A stretch of DNA of 64,000 bases, from the NCBI RefSeq assembly GCF_025244905.1, contig NZ_CP104285.1:4278001-4342000 (forward strand), read 5' to 3'. A program made the translations under genes and the position numbers. Under the pieces are notes generated by a model. The model saw nothing but the letters and a program-made list of their open reading frames with translations. It searched no databases and was not told the origin of the DNA. Position 1 is the first letter of the stretch, and the number at the start of each line of letters is the position of its first letter. Positions 23,329-49,355 of this stretch are shown here, piece after piece. This DNA comes from Enterobacter mori. Lineage in GTDB: Bacteria; Pseudomonadota; Gammaproteobacteria; Enterobacterales; Enterobacteriaceae.

Positions 23329-24276
23329 GTGTCTAAAACACTACGTATTATCTTCGCGGGTACCCCTGATTTTGCAGCGCGTCATCTCGACGCGCTGTTA
23401 TCTTCTGGGCACCAGGTTGTTGGCGTATTTACCCAACCGGACCGTCCGGCTGGTCGTGGGAAAAAGCTGATGCCGAGCCCGGTTAAAGTTCTGGGCGAAG
23501 AACATGGATTACCCATTTTCCAGCCCGCATCCTTGCGCCCTCAGGAAAATCAGCAGTTAGTGGCAGACCTGAACGCGGATGTCATGGTGGTAGTGGCTTA
23601 CGGTTTAATCTTGCCAAAAGCCGTGCTGGATATGCCACGCCTGGGCTGTGTCAACGTGCATGGTTCTCTTCTTCCACGCTGGCGCGGGGCGGCACCTATT
23701 CAACGCTCTCTGTGGGCTGGCGATGCTGAAACTGGCGTCACCATCATGAAGATGGACGTAGGTTTAGACACCGGTGACATGCTGTATAAACTGGCCTGTC
23801 CAATTACTAACGAAGATACCAGTGCCACACTTTACGACAAGCTGGCAAATCTGGGCCCGCAGGGTCTCATTGAGACGCTGCAACAGCTTGCTGATAATAC
23901 GGCGACACCTGAAGTTCAGGACGACGCGCTGGTAACCTATGCCGAGAAGCTCAGCAAAGAAGAAGCTCAGCTCGACTGGTCACTGTCTGCCGCTCAGCTT
24001 GAACGCTGTATCCGCGCTTTTAATCCGTGGCCAATGAGCTGGCTGATGATTGACAATCAGCCGGTGAAAGTCTGGAAAGCCTCCGTTATTGATGGCGATA
24101 CTTCTGAAGAACCCGGCACGATTATTGAAGCCAGTAAGCAAGGTATTCAGGTCGCAACCGCGAAAGGCATTCTCAATCTTGAGTCTCTGCAACCTGCGGG
24201 TAAGAAAGCAATGAGCGCCCAGGATTTGTTAAATTCCCGTCGCGAATGGTTTATTCCTGGCAACCGTCTTGCCTGA
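23329..24276 (+). CDS. fmt: Methionyl-tRNA formyltransferase
   Basis: Formylates initiator Met-tRNA using 10-formyl-tetrahydrofolate, 315 residues. The start is GTG at 23329 behind AAGGA. Catalytic residues are Asn109 and His111 in [15 protein letters not shown] and Asp147 in VGLDTGD. The C-terminal OB-type domain binds tRNA. It forms a functional pair with def, 25 bases upstream. Confidence 0.97.
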   Translation: MSKTLRIIFAGTPDFAARHLDALLSSGHQVVGVFTQPDRPAGRGKKLMPSPVKVLGEEHGLPIFQPASLRPQENQQLVADLNADVMVVVAYGLILPKAVLDMPRLGCVNVHGSLLPRWRGAAPIQRSLWAGDAETGVTIMKMDVGLDTGDMLYKLACPITNEDTSATLYDKLANLGPQGLIETLQQLADNTATPEVQDDALVTYAEKLSKEEAQLDWSLSAAQLERCIRAFNPWPMSWLMIDNQPVKVWKASVIDGDTSEEPGTIIEASKQGIQVATAKGILNLESLQPAGKKAMSAQDLLNSRREWFIPGNRLA

Positions 24277-24291
24277 CCCCTTTCATTTTTA

Positions 24292-24322
24292 AGGCCCGGT
24301 GTTTCCGGGCATTTTTATTTTT
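24292..24322 (+). terminator. Hairpin with U-tract between fmt and rsmB
   Basis: GCCCGG / CCGGGC stem, five-base loop, then ATTTTTATTTTTA. It ends only a few bases before the rsmB ATG, so it could terminate or attenuate transcription into rsmB. Confidence 0.6.
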
Positions 24323-24328
24323 ACGGCT

Positions 24329-25615
24329 ATGAAAAAACAAAATCTACGCAGTATGGCGGCACAGGCCGTTGAGCAAGTTGTCGAACAGGGCCAGTCACTC
24401 AGTAATGTCCTGCCCCCACTGCAGCAGAAAGTGTCCGATAAAGACAAAGCACTGCTTCAGGAGCTGTGCTTTGGCGTTCTACGCACCCTTTCTCAGCTTG
24501 AGTGGTTGATTAGCAAGCTGATGTCACGCCCCATGACCGGCAAGCAACGCACCATTCATTATTTGATCATGGTGGGCTTCTACCAGTTGCTTCATACACG
24601 CATTCCTCCTCATGCCGCGCTGGCTGAAACGGTGGAAGGTGCCGTTGCGGTTAAACGCCCTCAACTTAAGGGTTTGATCAACGGCGTGCTACGTCAATTC
24701 CAGCGACAGCAGGAAGAGCTTCTGGCTGAATTTTCCCGCACCGAAGCACGTTTCCTGCACCCGGAGTGGCTGTTGAAGCGCCTGAAAAAAGCCTGGCCAC
24801 AGCAGTGGCAGGATATTGCTGACGCCAATAACCAGCGCCCGCCGATGTGGTTACGCGTCAACCGTAATCACCATACTCGGGACGCATGGCTGGCTATGCT
24901 GGAAGAAGCCGGAATGAATGGGTTCACACATGAAGCCTACCCGGATGCCGTACGTTTAGCCTCTCCGGCACCGGTACACGTGCTTCCCGGGTTTGAAGAT
25001 GGCTGGGTCACCGTCCAGGATGCTTCAGCTCAAGGGTGTATGACCTGGCTTGAGCCACAAAATGGTGAGCAGATCCTCGATCTCTGCGCAGCCCCTGGCG
25101 GTAAAACGACACATATTCTGGAAGTTGCTCCGCAGGCGAGCGTAATGGCAGTTGATGTTGATGAACAGCGTCTTTCTCGCGTATACGATAATCTGAAGCG
25201 TCTTGGAATGAAGGCTCAGGTAAAGCAAGGCGACGGACGTAAGCCTGCAGAATGGTGTGGCGAATCGCAGTTTGATCGCATTTTACTGGATGCTCCCTGC
25301 TCGGCGACGGGCGTGATTCGTCGTCATCCAGACATCAAATGGCTACGCCGCGATCGCGATATAACGGAGCTGGCCCAACTGCAATCCGACATTCTCGATG
25401 CTATCTGGCCACATCTTAAACCAGGCGGAACGCTGGTCTATGCAACCTGCTCCGTCCTTCCGGAAGAAAACAGCCAGCAAATTGCGGCCTTCCTTAAGCG
25501 TACCCCTGATGCAACATTACGCGATACAGGCACGCCGGAACGACCAGGCCAGCAGAATCTCCCTGGTGCCGAAGAGGGCGACGGTTTCTTTTACGCTAAG
25601 CTAATCAAAGAGTGA
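24329..25615 (+). CDS. rsmB: 16S rRNA m5C967 methyltransferase RsmB
   Basis: Methylates C967 of 16S rRNA with S-adenosylmethionine. From ATG 24329 ([12 protein letters not shown]) it has 428 residues; the upstream extension from 24299 runs through the hairpin and is rejected. The N-terminal NusB-like RNA-binding domain spans residues ~1-140. The Rossmann methyltransferase has [10 protein letters not shown]. The two catalytic cysteines are in LDAPCSATG and [11 protein letters not shown]. Confidence 0.95.
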   Translation: MKKQNLRSMAAQAVEQVVEQGQSLSNVLPPLQQKVSDKDKALLQELCFGVLRTLSQLEWLISKLMSRPMTGKQRTIHYLIMVGFYQLLHTRIPPHAALAETVEGAVAVKRPQLKGLINGVLRQFQRQQEELLAEFSRTEARFLHPEWLLKRLKKAWPQQWQDIADANNQRPPMWLRVNRNHHTRDAWLAMLEEAGMNGFTHEAYPDAVRLASPAPVHVLPGFEDGWVTVQDASAQGCMTWLEPQNGEQILDLCAAPGGKTTHILEVAPQASVMAVDVDEQRLSRVYDNLKRLGMKAQVKQGDGRKPAEWCGESQFDRILLDAPCSATGVIRRHPDIKWLRRDRDITELAQLQSDILDAIWPHLKPGGTLVYATCSVLPEENSQQIAAFLKRTPDATLRDTGTPERPGQQNLPGAEEGDGFFYAKLIKE

Positions 25616-25637
25616 TGTTGAGAACAGGTCACGAGAT

Positions 25638-27014
25638 ATGAAAATTATCATTCTGGGCGCAGGACAGGTTGGCGGAACGTTAGCTGAAAATCTTGTTGGC
25701 GAAAACAATGACATCACGATTGTTGATACCAATGGCGATCGGCTGCGCGTTTTGCAGGACAAGTTTGACCTTCGCGTCGTGCAGGGTCATGGTTCACATC
25801 CGCGCGTTCTGCGTGAGGCAGGCGCTGACGATGCCGATATGCTGGTTGCCGTCACCAGCTCTGATGAAACCAATATGGTGGCATGCCAGGTTGCGTACTC
25901 GCTTTTCAACACCCCGAACAGAATTGCTCGTATCCGTTCACCGGACTATGTTCGCGATGCAGAAAAACTGTTTAATTCTGAAGCGGTACCAATTGATCAT
26001 CTGATCGCGCCAGAACAACTGGTTATCGACAATATCTATCGCCTGATTGAATATCCGGGCGCTTTGCAGGTTGTGAATTTTGCGGAAGGTAAAGTAAGCC
26101 TGGCAGTGGTGAAAGCCTATTACGGCGGCCCACTCATTGGTAATGCCTTGTCTACAATGCGTGAGCACATGCCACATATCGATACTCGCGTCGCTGCCAT
26201 TTTCCGCCACGACAGGCCTATTCGGCCGCAAGGCTCAACGATTGTTGAAGCCGGTGATGAGGTTTTCTTTATTGCCGCATCTCAGCATATCCGTGCGGTG
26301 ATGAGCGAGCTTCAGCGTCTTGAAAAGCCTTATAAACGCATCATGCTGGTCGGCGGTGGGAATATTGGCGCAGGTCTGGCGAGACGACTGGAAAAAGACT
26401 ATAGCGTGAAGTTGATCGAACGCGATCAACAGCGCGCTTCTGAACTCGCTGAAAAGCTGCAGAATACGATCGTATTTTATGGTGATGCGTCCGATCAAGA
26501 ATTGCTGGCCGAAGAGCATATTGATCAAGTTGATCTGTTTATTGCCGTCACCAACGACGACGAAGCGAATATTATGTCTGCGATGCTCGCCAAACGAATG
26601 GGAGCAAAAAAGGTTATGGTACTTATCCAGCGCCGGGCCTATGTTGACCTCGTTCAGGGAAGCGTCATTGATATCGCCATTTCGCCACAGCAAGCCACAA
26701 TTTCAGCCCTGCTAAGTCATGTCCGTAAAGCGGACATCGTCGGCGTTTCTTCACTTCGTCGCGGTGTTGCTGAAGCCATTGAGGCAGTGGCACACGGTGA
26801 TGAAACCACATCACGCGTTGTGGGTCGTTCAATTGATGAAATCAAATTACCCCCGGGCACAATCATTGGGGCTGTGGTGCGCGGGAACGATGTCATGATC
26901 GCCAATGATAATTTACGCATCGAGCAAGGGGACCACGTTATTATGTTCCTTACCGATAAAAAGTTCATTACTGACGTCGAACGCTTATTCCAGCCAAGTC
27001 CATTCTTCCTGTAA
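25638..27014 (+). CDS. trkA: Trk potassium uptake regulatory NAD-binding subunit TrkA
   Basis: Peripheral membrane gating subunit of the TrkG/TrkH potassium importer, 458 residues. It has two tandem RCK modules, each with a Rossmann glycine motif: [10 protein letters not shown] at the N-terminus and [12 protein letters not shown] near residue 235, each followed by a TrkA-C domain. The partner membrane subunit is not in the window. Follows rsmB by 22 bases. Confidence 0.97.
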   Translation: MKIIILGAGQVGGTLAENLVGENNDITIVDTNGDRLRVLQDKFDLRVVQGHGSHPRVLREAGADDADMLVAVTSSDETNMVACQVAYSLFNTPNRIARIRSPDYVRDAEKLFNSEAVPIDHLIAPEQLVIDNIYRLIEYPGALQVVNFAEGKVSLAVVKAYYGGPLIGNALSTMREHMPHIDTRVAAIFRHDRPIRPQGSTIVEAGDEVFFIAASQHIRAVMSELQRLEKPYKRIMLVGGGNIGAGLARRLEKDYSVKLIERDQQRASELAEKLQNTIVFYGDASDQELLAEEHIDQVDLFIAVTNDDEANIMSAMLAKRMGAKKVMVLIQRRAYVDLVQGSVIDIAISPQQATISALLSHVRKADIVGVSSLRRGVAEAIEAVAHGDETTSRVVGRSIDEIKLPPGTIIGAVVRGNDVMIANDNLRIEQGDHVIMFLTDKKFITDVERLFQPSPFFL

Positions 27015-27019
27015 TGATT

Positions 27020-27043
27020 CAGGTGCTCGGGTTAGAGCACCTG
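27020..27043 (+). terminator. Hairpin after trkA
   Basis: Perfect 9-base stem CAGGTGCTC / GAGCACCTG just after the trkA stop. The following CTTATT is only weakly U-rich, so termination strength is uncertain. Confidence 0.6.
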
Positions 27044-27107
27044 CTTATTAACCTTTAAATTTCTAAGACTTTTATTTTTCATAACCTTTATTTATCCTCG
27101 ATGGCAA

Positions 27108-27135
27108 TTAGCTAATCATTTGTTAAACTTATAAT
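27108..27135 (+). promoter_or_regulatory. Candidate mscL promoter
   Basis: -35 TTAGCT and a perfect -10 TATAAT with a 16-base spacer, 25 bases before the mscL ATG. Confidence 0.6.
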
Positions 27136-27160
27136 CGTCAGCTGGCACAAGGAGAACATA

Positions 27161-27574
27161 ATGAGTTTCATTAAAGAATTTCGCGAATTTGCGATGCGCG
27201 GGAATGTAGTAGATTTAGCTGTGGGTGTCATTATTGGTGCTGCGTTCGGTAAGATCGTTTCATCACTGGTTGCCGACATTATTATGCCGCCGTTGGGGCT
27301 ATTAATTGGGGGCATTGACTTCAAACAGTTCGCCGTCACGCTCAGAGATGCACAGGGAGATATCCCGGCAGTCGTTATGCACTATGGCGTGTTTATTCAG
27401 AATATTTTTGATTTCGTGATTGTGGCGTTTGCGATTTTTATGGCTATCAAGCTCATCAACAAGCTTAACCGTAAAAAAGAAGAACCGGCTGCAGCACCGC
27501 CAGCCCCTTCTAAAGAAGAAGTTTTACTGACTGAAATTCGCGATCTGTTAAAAGAGCAGAATAACCGCTCCTGA
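27161..27574 (+). CDS. mscL: Large-conductance mechanosensitive channel MscL
   Basis: Homopentameric tension-gated channel that releases solutes on hypo-osmotic shock, 137 residues. The N-terminal amphipathic helix [15 protein letters not shown] is followed by TM1 ([21 protein letters not shown]) with the pore glycines and valines, TM2 near residues 75-100, and a charged C-terminal bundle. AAGGAG precedes the ATG. The 3' end overlaps the convergent arfA by 27 bases. Confidence 0.97.
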   Translation: MSFIKEFREFAMRGNVVDLAVGVIIGAAFGKIVSSLVADIIMPPLGLLIGGIDFKQFAVTLRDAQGDIPAVVMHYGVFIQNIFDFVIVAFAIFMAIKLINKLNRKKEEPAAAPPAPSKEEVLLTEIRDLLKEQNNRS

Positions 27575-27790
27575 CAGGACGCTAAAAGCAGGAAGGCCAG
27601 TGGTAAATAAGCGATTCGCTTTTTTGCCACTGGCCTCCCAGTTACCCCGATTCCCATGTTTTCCTTTACGCAGATAACTCCCTTTCCCTTTTTTATTCTT
27701 CTCAACGCGCTGTCTGAAAAGCGGGTCGTGAAGTAATGCCTCAATGGCGTTATCCTTAATATTTCCCTTCGTATGCTGATAGCGGCTCAT
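27548..27790 (-). CDS. arfA: Alternative ribosome-rescue factor ArfA
   Basis: Rescues ribosomes stalled on non-stop mRNA by recruiting RF2, as back-up to tmRNA. The full frame is 80 residues. The conserved active part is at the N-terminus ([19 protein letters not shown]) with a basic middle ([22 protein letters not shown]) and a hydrophobic tail. A long hairpin lies inside the coding sequence at 27591-27639, as in E. coli, where it yields a non-stop message and thus an active truncated protein only when tmRNA fails. Confidence 0.95.
   Translation of the reverse strand: MSRYQHTKGNIKDNAIEALLHDPLFRQRVEKNKKGKGSYLRKGKHGNRGNWEASGKKANRLFTTGLPAFSVLSGAVILLF
27591..27639 (-). promoter_or_regulatory. 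Hairpin within the arfA coding sequence
   Basis: On the minus strand GGAGGCCAGTGG pairs with CCACTGGCCTTCC and the inner AAAAAAGCGA pairs with TCGCTTATTT, a nearly continuous stem of about 20 pairs. It falls around codons 51-67. It is the expected RNase III and/or terminator element that removes the arfA stop codon from its own mRNA. Confidence 0.85.
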
Positions 27791-27847
27791 AATTTCTCCT
27801 GAGCATGGTTTATGTTGACGCGAGTGTAGGCCCGGGCTGAGAGAAAA

Positions 27848-28279
27848 TCAACACCCCTGCGTTTCCGTTTCACCACTGGCGCCCTGTTCAAGGGCTTCAA
27901 GAATAGAGCAATAAATGCTGCTATGCGCAGTACCACAGCATGCGTCATTCAATCTTTGCAGGGAACGCTGCATTGTCTGCAATTCCTGAATTCGGGCCTC
28001 AACTTCATCCAGTCGGGTCTGGACGATGCTTTTTGATTCCAGGCAAGTGTGGTGTTCCGGATCGATACGGATCGAGAGTAACTCTCGGATCGACTCCAGC
28101 GTGAAACCAAGTTGCCGTGCATAGCGGATAAACCGAAGACGCTGGAGATCATTGTCGGTATAAAGACGGAATCCACCTTCCGTTCTCACCTCATGATCTA
28201 TCATTTGCTGTTTCTCGTAGTAACGGATGGTATCTGGTGTTACGTTAGCGAGCTTTGCAAGTTCACCAATACGATACAT
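27848..28279 (-). CDS. zntR: Zinc-responsive MerR-family activator ZntR
   Basis: Activates the zntA zinc/lead/cadmium exporter, 143 residues. The MerR helix-turn-helix is at residues 1-40, then a dimer coiled coil. All metal ligands are present: Cys79, Cys114, Cys115, His119 and Cys124 (DACCGTAHSSIYC). zntA is not in the window. The ATG follows the yhdN stop by two bases. Confidence 0.96.
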   Translation of the reverse strand: MYRIGELAKLANVTPDTIRYYEKQQMIDHEVRTEGGFRLYTDNDLQRLRFIRYARQLGFTLESIRELLSIRIDPEHHTCLESKSIVQTRLDEVEARIQELQTMQRSLQRLNDACCGTAHSSIYCSILEALEQGASGETETQGC

Positions 28280-28281
28280 AG

Positions 28282-28650
28282 TTATTCCTCATTGATTCTC
28301 TGCATTAACCTTTCACAATATTCACCGTGCAAAAAGTCAGTGCTCATGCCAGCCTGGCGGAGTTTAAGCTCAATCAGAGTTAGTCGGCGGCTAAGCTCAA
28401 TATGTCGTGGGTCGTCTTTGCGAACACTTTTAAGTAGATCAGCAAGTTCAACTGCCTCTCTTCGCTGTTCAAGTTCCGGAGGTAAACAGCCCGCATTTTT
28501 AAGTAAGCGGTATCCAGTACGTAATTCAGGTGCAATGTGCGAATCATCATCCAACACGAGCGGTTCGCCGCTTCCTGGAAGATTATCGAATTCACCTTTG
28601 CGTTGGGCATCGCTTATATGTCGCTCTACCCATTGATCGAGTAACCACAT
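28282..28650 (-). CDS. yhdN: DUF1992 protein YhdN
   Basis: 122-residue DUF1992 protein (related to the N-terminal region of DnaJ-C28 proteins), start MWLLDQWVERHISDAQRKGEFDNLPGSGEP. The DNLPGSG(E/K)P motif is characteristic. Function is unknown. Probably co-transcribed with zntR, which begins immediately after its stop. Confidence 0.92.
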   Translation of the reverse strand: MWLLDQWVERHISDAQRKGEFDNLPGSGEPLVLDDDSHIAPELRTGYRLLKNAGCLPPELEQRREAVELADLLKSVRKDDPRHIELSRRLTLIELKLRQAGMSTDFLHGEYCERLMQRINEE

Positions 28651-28715
28651 AATGATCTCCGCGGATGAACAGAAAAGATACAGATATTGTAGAGAGGTGA
28701 TGATACTGAGGATAT

Positions 28716-28743
28716 AAAAAAACCCGCCGGAGCGGGTTTTTTT
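28716..28743 (-). terminator. Alpha operon terminator
   Basis: AAAAAACCCGC / GCGGGTTTTTTT stem with a four-base loop, 14 bases beyond the rplQ stop. It is symmetrical, so it can also act on the opposite strand. Confidence 0.92.
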
Positions 28744-28756
28744 ACGTTACTACAGA

Positions 28757-29164
<408 letters not shown>

Positions 29165-29180
29165 TTAACCTGTGATCCGG

Positions 29181-30170
29181 TTACTCGTCAGCAATGCTTG
29201 CCGGTGGCCAGTTTTCCAGGCGCATGCCCAGAGACAGACCACGTGAAGCCAGCACGTCTTTAATCTCGGTAAGAGATTTTTTACCCAGGTTCGGCGTTTT
29301 CAGCAACTCAACCTCGGTACGCTGTACCAGATCACCGATATAGTGGATAGCTTCTGCCTTGAGGCAGTTAGCAGAGCGGACAGTCAATTCCAGATCGTCA
29401 ACAGGGCGCAGCAGGATCGGATCGAATTCTGGTTTCTCTTCTTTCACTTCCGGCTGACGTACATCACGTAAGTCAACGAAAGCTTCCAGTTGTTCTGCCA
29501 GGATGGTTGCCGCACGACGAATCGCCTCTTCAGGATCGATTGTGCCGTTGGTTTCCATTTCGATGACCAGCTTGTCCAGGTCGGTACGCTGTTCTACACG
29601 CGCTGCTTCAACATTGTAGGCAATACGCTCTACAGGGCTGTAGCATGCGTCGACCAGCAGACGGCCGATTGGGCGCTCATCTTCTTCCGAATGAATTCGG
29701 GCAGAAGCCGGCACATAACCACGACCGCGCTGAACTTTGATACGCATGCTAATAGCTGCGTTCTCATCGGTCAGGTGGCAGATCACGTGCTGCGGCTTGA
29801 CGATTTCAACATCACCGTCGTGGGTGATGTCGGCTGCAGTCACAGGGCCAATGCCAGATTTATTCAGAGTAAGAATAACTTCATCTTTACCCTGAACTCT
29901 CACCGCCAGCCCTTTCAGGTTGAGCAGGATTTCAAGGATATCTTCCTGAACGCCTTCTTTGGTGCTGTACTCATGAAGTACACCATCAATCTCAACCTCG
30001 GTCACCGCGCAACCCGGCATCGATGAGAGCAGAATACGGCGCAGTGCGTTACCCAGAGTATGGCCAAAGCCACGCTCTAAAGGCTCAAGGGTCACCTTGG
30101 CGTGCGTCGAACTCACTTGCTCGATATCTACCAGGCGCGGTTTTAGAAACTCTGTCACAGAACCCTGCAT
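29181..30170 (-). CDS. rpoA: RNA polymerase alpha subunit
   Basis: 329 residues, identical in length to E. coli alpha. The N-terminal domain (1-235) dimerises and nucleates core assembly. A flexible linker ([16 protein letters not shown]) joins the C-terminal domain, which binds UP elements and activators; residues around Arg265 are in [17 protein letters not shown]. Fourth gene of the alpha operon. Confidence 0.98.
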
Positions 30171-30195
30171 TGTGTCCTCTCTTTGGTACTAAGCT

Positions 30196-30819
<624 letters not shown>

Positions 30820-30849
30820 CTATCTCCAACTAACCTAAAAAACGGAGCG

Positions 30850-31242
<393 letters not shown>

Positions 31243-31255
31243 TCAATCACCCCGA

Positions 31256-31711
<456 letters not shown>

Positions 31712-31740
31712 AATCTAGCCAGCTCAACCCAACTTTGCAA
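31712..31740 (-). promoter_or_regulatory. Alpha operon promoter
   Basis: -35 TTGCAA, 17-base spacer, -10 TAGATT on the minus strand, between rpmJ and rpsM. The -10 sits within the palindrome GCTGGCTA-GAT-TAGCCAGC. Confidence 0.8.
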
Positions 31741-31758
31741 GAAAAATATGCGAAATAA

Positions 31759-33238
<1,480 letters not shown>

Positions 33239-33245
33239 CTGCTAC

Positions 33246-34379
<1,134 letters not shown>

Positions 34380-34384
34380 CTACC

Positions 34385-35692
<1,308 letters not shown>

Positions 35693-35716
35693 TTACTCCC
35701 GTGATTCAATTGGTAA

Positions 35717-36022
<306 letters not shown>

Positions 36023-36036
36023 TCAGTAACCCTACC

Positions 36037-37299
<1,263 letters not shown>

Positions 37300-37367
37300 C
37301 TAATGTCAACTACTACCTGAGACTCTAAAATCAGAGCCGTTAAAAAGCCCCATATCGAGGGCGCGGC

Positions 37368-37397
37368 ATTATAACACCGCTTCTACAATATGGGTAG
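37368..37397 (-). promoter_or_regulatory. spc operon promoter
   Basis: A perfect -10 TATAAT (37368-37373) on the minus strand followed by a GC-rich discriminator (GCCGCGCCC), typical of stringently controlled ribosomal promoters. The -35 at CTACCC, 18 bases upstream, is poor. It lies in the rpsQ-rplN gap just after the S10 terminator. Confidence 0.8.
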
Positions 37398-37430
37398 AAA
37401 AAATAAACGGCTCATCGCTGAGCCGTTTAT
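37398..37430 (-). terminator. S10 operon terminator
   Basis: 12-base stem ATAAACGGCTCA / TGAGCCGTTTAT with a four-base loop, then TTTT on the minus strand, 24 bases after the rpsQ stop. Confidence 0.92.
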
Positions 37431-37453
37431 TCGTATTGAGAATGCGTACTGTA

Positions 37454-39382
<1,929 letters not shown>

Positions 39383-39387
39383 CTACC

Positions 39388-39669
<282 letters not shown>

Positions 39670-39682
39670 TTATCCTCTAAAA

Positions 39683-42078
<2,396 letters not shown>

Positions 42079-42098
42079 TCAATCGCTCGATGACCTGA

Positions 42099-42585
<487 letters not shown>

Positions 42586-42614
42586 ATTATACGTAAATCA
42601 GAGAAAGACGCAAG
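42586..42614 (-). promoter_or_regulatory. S10 operon promoter
   Basis: -35 CTTGCG, 17-base spacer, -10 TATAAT, followed by the GC-rich discriminator GCGCGGGC, on the minus strand. Confidence 0.88.
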
Positions 42615-42726
42615 TGCCGTTTAGAAATTAAGCGTTAAAGGCGCGGTATGCGTAAGAACTCGCAACTTTTTACGCAATGTATCCCTTCTCGAATCTTTGT
42701 CTGGAGCCCCTACGCAATTGTGGTTT

Positions 42727-42756
42727 TTGTAGATTGTCGGGCAGGACGATTATAAC
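42727..42756 (+). promoter_or_regulatory. Candidate promoter of the prepilin peptidase gene
   Basis: -35 TTGTAG and -10 TTATAA with a 17-base spacer (or TATAAC with 18), about 35 bases before the likely ATG. Confidence 0.45.
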
Positions 42757-42790
42757 GAGGATGCACTCAAACCCTGTTGAGGCCTTTTCC

Positions 42791-43264
42791 ATGTTAACCA
42801 CCCTCCCCTTTCTGCTGTTCTATTTTTCGCTGACTGCCTTTCTTGTATATGCAGATATCCGCTGCGGCCTGCTTCCCAATAAATTTCTCTGTCCGCTGCT
42901 CTGGGTGGGCCTGCTCTTTCAGCTCTGTATCCATCCTGATTTTCTGCCGAGTGCGGTGGTGGGTGCGATGGCAGGATATGTTGGCTTTGCCGTTATTTAC
43001 TGGGGCTATCGGTTTTTCTTTCACCGCGAAGGGATGGGCTACGGCGATGTTAAGTACCTGGCGGCATTGGGCGCCTGGCATGGCTGGTACGTATTGCCGC
43101 TGCTGGCGTTGGTCGCCGCGCTGATGTCACTTATGTGCCTTCTCATCCTCTCTTTAGTGCAGCCTGATAAACAGACATTAAAAAACCCACTGCCTTTTGG
43201 GCCATTTCTGGCGGCAGCGGGTTTATGCGTTGGCTGGGAAAACCTGATTAGCTTTCCACTTTGA
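42791..43264 (+). CDS. Shortened orphan prepilin peptidase (A24 family, GspO-like)
   Basis: 157 residues from ATG 42791 (GAGG eight bases before); an ATG at 42761 would add ten residues. Inner-membrane aspartyl protease of the type IV prepilin peptidase family. Both catalytic aspartates are present, in [12 protein letters not shown] and in [16 protein letters not shown]. About 65 N-terminal residues of E. coli GspO (225 residues) are missing. No gsp pseudopilin genes are nearby; E. coli has gspO next to bfr, so this is probably a remnant or a minimal functional form. The 3' end overlaps the convergent bfr gene by 17 bases. Confidence 0.85.
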   Translation: MLTTLPFLLFYFSLTAFLVYADIRCGLLPNKFLCPLLWVGLLFQLCIHPDFLPSAVVGAMAGYVGFAVIYWGYRFFFHREGMGYGDVKYLAALGAWHGWYVLPLLALVAALMSLMCLLILSLVQPDKQTLKNPLPFGPFLAAAGLCVGWENLISFPL

Positions 43265-43724
43265 TCTGCGACTGAAGGTAGTTCTGTAGGCCAATTTTGG
43301 TAATGAGATCCAGTTCAGTCTCCAGCCAGTCAATATGGCCTTCTTCATCGGCGAGGATCTGGATCATCATGTCACGACTAACATAATCATGGACGCTGTC
43401 CGCGTAGGCGATGGCTTCTCGAAGATCTTTTGCGCCTTCGAGCTCCAGTCTGAGATCGGAACGCAGCATCTCCTCAACATCTTCACCGATGCCCAGTTTG
43501 CCGAGATCCTGCAAGTTTGGAATGCCTTCGAGGAATAAAATACGCTCAATATATTTATCGGCGTGCTTCATCTCATCGATGGATTCATGGTATTCAACAT
43601 CATTGAGGCGAGTCAGTCCCCAATTTTTGAACATTCTTGCATGGAGAAAATACTGATTGATTGCGACAAGCTCATTTCCCAATAATTTATTGAGATAACT
43701 TATGATTTTAACATCACCTTTCAT
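43248..43724 (-). CDS. bfr: Bacterioferritin
   Basis: 158-residue haem-containing iron-storage protein, 24-mer. Ferroxidase residues Glu18, Glu51, His54, Glu94 and the EEGHIDW pair are in place; Met52 is the haem ligand. Lies 72 bases downstream of bfd, which mobilises its iron. Confidence 0.97.
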   Translation of the reverse strand: MKGDVKIISYLNKLLGNELVAINQYFLHARMFKNWGLTRLNDVEYHESIDEMKHADKYIERILFLEGIPNLQDLGKLGIGEDVEEMLRSDLRLELEGAKDLREAIAYADSVHDYVSRDMMIQILADEEGHIDWLETELDLITKIGLQNYLQSQIKVES

Positions 43725-43796
43725 TATATAGTCCCTCCGCTTCCACTCATTGAAGCGTAGATCGGGCTACAGGGATGTCAAAAAAAAGATATGGGC

Positions 43797-43991
43797 TTAC
43801 GCGATCTCTTTGAATTCCGGGATCTGCATCAATTCGTCCTGCATAATCTCACGCGCTGCGCGAACGCATTTACCGCATTGATTTCCCACCGGAACAAACT
43901 TGCGAAGCTGCTGGAAAGACTGTGGCTGAAACTGGCGAACGGCCTGACGTATTTTTTTGTCACTCACACCATTACATAAACAAACGTACAT
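43797..43991 (-). CDS. bfd: Bacterioferritin-associated ferredoxin
   Basis: 64-residue [2Fe-2S] protein that reduces ferric iron stored in Bfr. Cluster cysteines are Cys4, Cys6, Cys39 and Cys42 (YVCLCNG, QCGKC). A Fur-like site overlaps its promoter, which fits induction under iron starvation. Confidence 0.96.
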   Translation of the reverse strand: MYVCLCNGVSDKKIRQAVRQFQPQSFQQLRKFVPVGNQCGKCVRAAREIMQDELMQIPEFKEIA

Positions 43992-44018
43992 AAAAACTCC
44001 CGTTCAAAATATGCGCAA

Positions 44019-44047
44019 AGTGTAAGTGAGAATGGTTATGATTACAA
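44019..44047 (-). promoter_or_regulatory. bfd promoter overlapped by a Fur-like box
   Basis: Minus-strand -35 TTGTAA and -10 TACACT with a 17-base spacer. GAGAATGGTTATGATTACA at 44028-44046 (plus strand) matches 13 of 19 positions of the Fur consensus and covers the spacer and -35. bfd is a known Fur-repressed gene in E. coli. Confidence 0.7.
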
Positions 44048-44124
44048 TAGCACAAACGCCGGGATGCGAAACGGAACCAGGCAAAAAATGCGAAAATTTG
44101 TGACAGGTTCAAAACGCCAGAAAA

Positions 44125-44154
44125 CAAAAAAGGACGCCGAAGCGTCCTTTTTTA
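44125..44154 (-). terminator. str operon terminator after tufA
   Basis: AAAGGACGC / GCGTCCTTT stem with CGAA/TTCG loop, flanked by A and T runs, 16 bases beyond the tufA stop. Confidence 0.93.
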
Positions 44155-44169
44155 TTCAGGGATAATTAA

Positions 44170-48679
<4,510 letters not shown>

Positions 48680-48700
48680 GAAATATACAGCGATCTCAAA

Positions 48701-48988
48701 TCACCAGTTCATTTGACTGGGGTGTGTCACAGTAAGATTGACGAAATCAGTATAGCCAACCACGTCAATTTTGGCTGAAATTTGACCAGCAAGACCTCGC
48801 GCCTCAAGATCGTCTTTCAGCGCAGAGATGGATATGGGGGCACTGCTGAGGATTTCAACGAACTGACTGCCATCAAGCGCCGCAAGCACACCGTCCTGAA
48901 TCAGCAGCAAATCATCGCCTTCGCGCAACATGCTCAGTAACGCGTCGATATCACATTGCCACGGGGAACGGCTCAGGGTGTGCAGCAT
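48701..48988 (-). CDS. tusB: Sulfur-relay protein TusB
   Basis: 95-residue DsrH-like subunit of the TusBCD complex that passes persulfide sulfur toward MnmA for 2-thiouridine of tRNA-Lys/Glu/Gln. [18 protein letters not shown]. Last of yheO-tusD-tusC-tusB. Confidence 0.95.
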   Translation of the reverse strand: MLHTLSRSPWQCDIDALLSMLREGDDLLLIQDGVLAALDGSQFVEILSSAPISISALKDDLEARGLAGQISAKIDVVGYTDFVNLTVTHPSQMNW

Positions 48989-48995
48989 GTCAGCC

Positions 48996-49355
48996 TCAGA
49001 AAGTCAGAACAGTATCATATTGAGAGAGTTGTTCGCGCAGCGCACCCGCAGGGAGGAACGTTACATCCAGCACGAAAGGCGTCTTATCATTGAGACCGCG
49101 CGCAGCTAAAGAGTCAGCACACACGTAGAAGGTTTCAATGTCGTAAAGCGGTAAGACTTTGAAGGTCGCGATGTAGTCCCGCGCCAGAATTGCCTGCGGT
49201 TGCTGGCCAGCCAGCAGCTGGAATACGCCGTCTCCCAGAAAGAATACGCCAATATCTTCGGTTAATGCGGAGGTTGCGAGCAACGCGTCCAGCCCTTCTC
49301 TGCCAGACGCACTCCCATGGGGAGCAGACGAAAAAACAAACGCGACACGCTTCAT
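48996..49355 (-). CDS. tusC: Sulfur-relay protein TusC
   Basis: 119-residue DsrF-like subunit, [24 protein letters not shown]. Its start overlaps the tusD stop by one base and tusB follows after seven bases. Confidence 0.95.
   Translation of the reverse strand: MKRVAFVFSSAPHGSASGREGLDALLATSALTEDIGVFFLGDGVFQLLAGQQPQAILARDYIATFKVLPLYDIETFYVCADSLAARGLNDKTPFVLDVTFLPAGALREQLSQYDTVLTF

Noticed and set aside
31712..31730. Palindrome around the alpha -10 as a new operator
   Set aside because: Same general arrangement is expected at the E. coli alpha promoter, and it may simply be the tail hairpin of the spc transcript.
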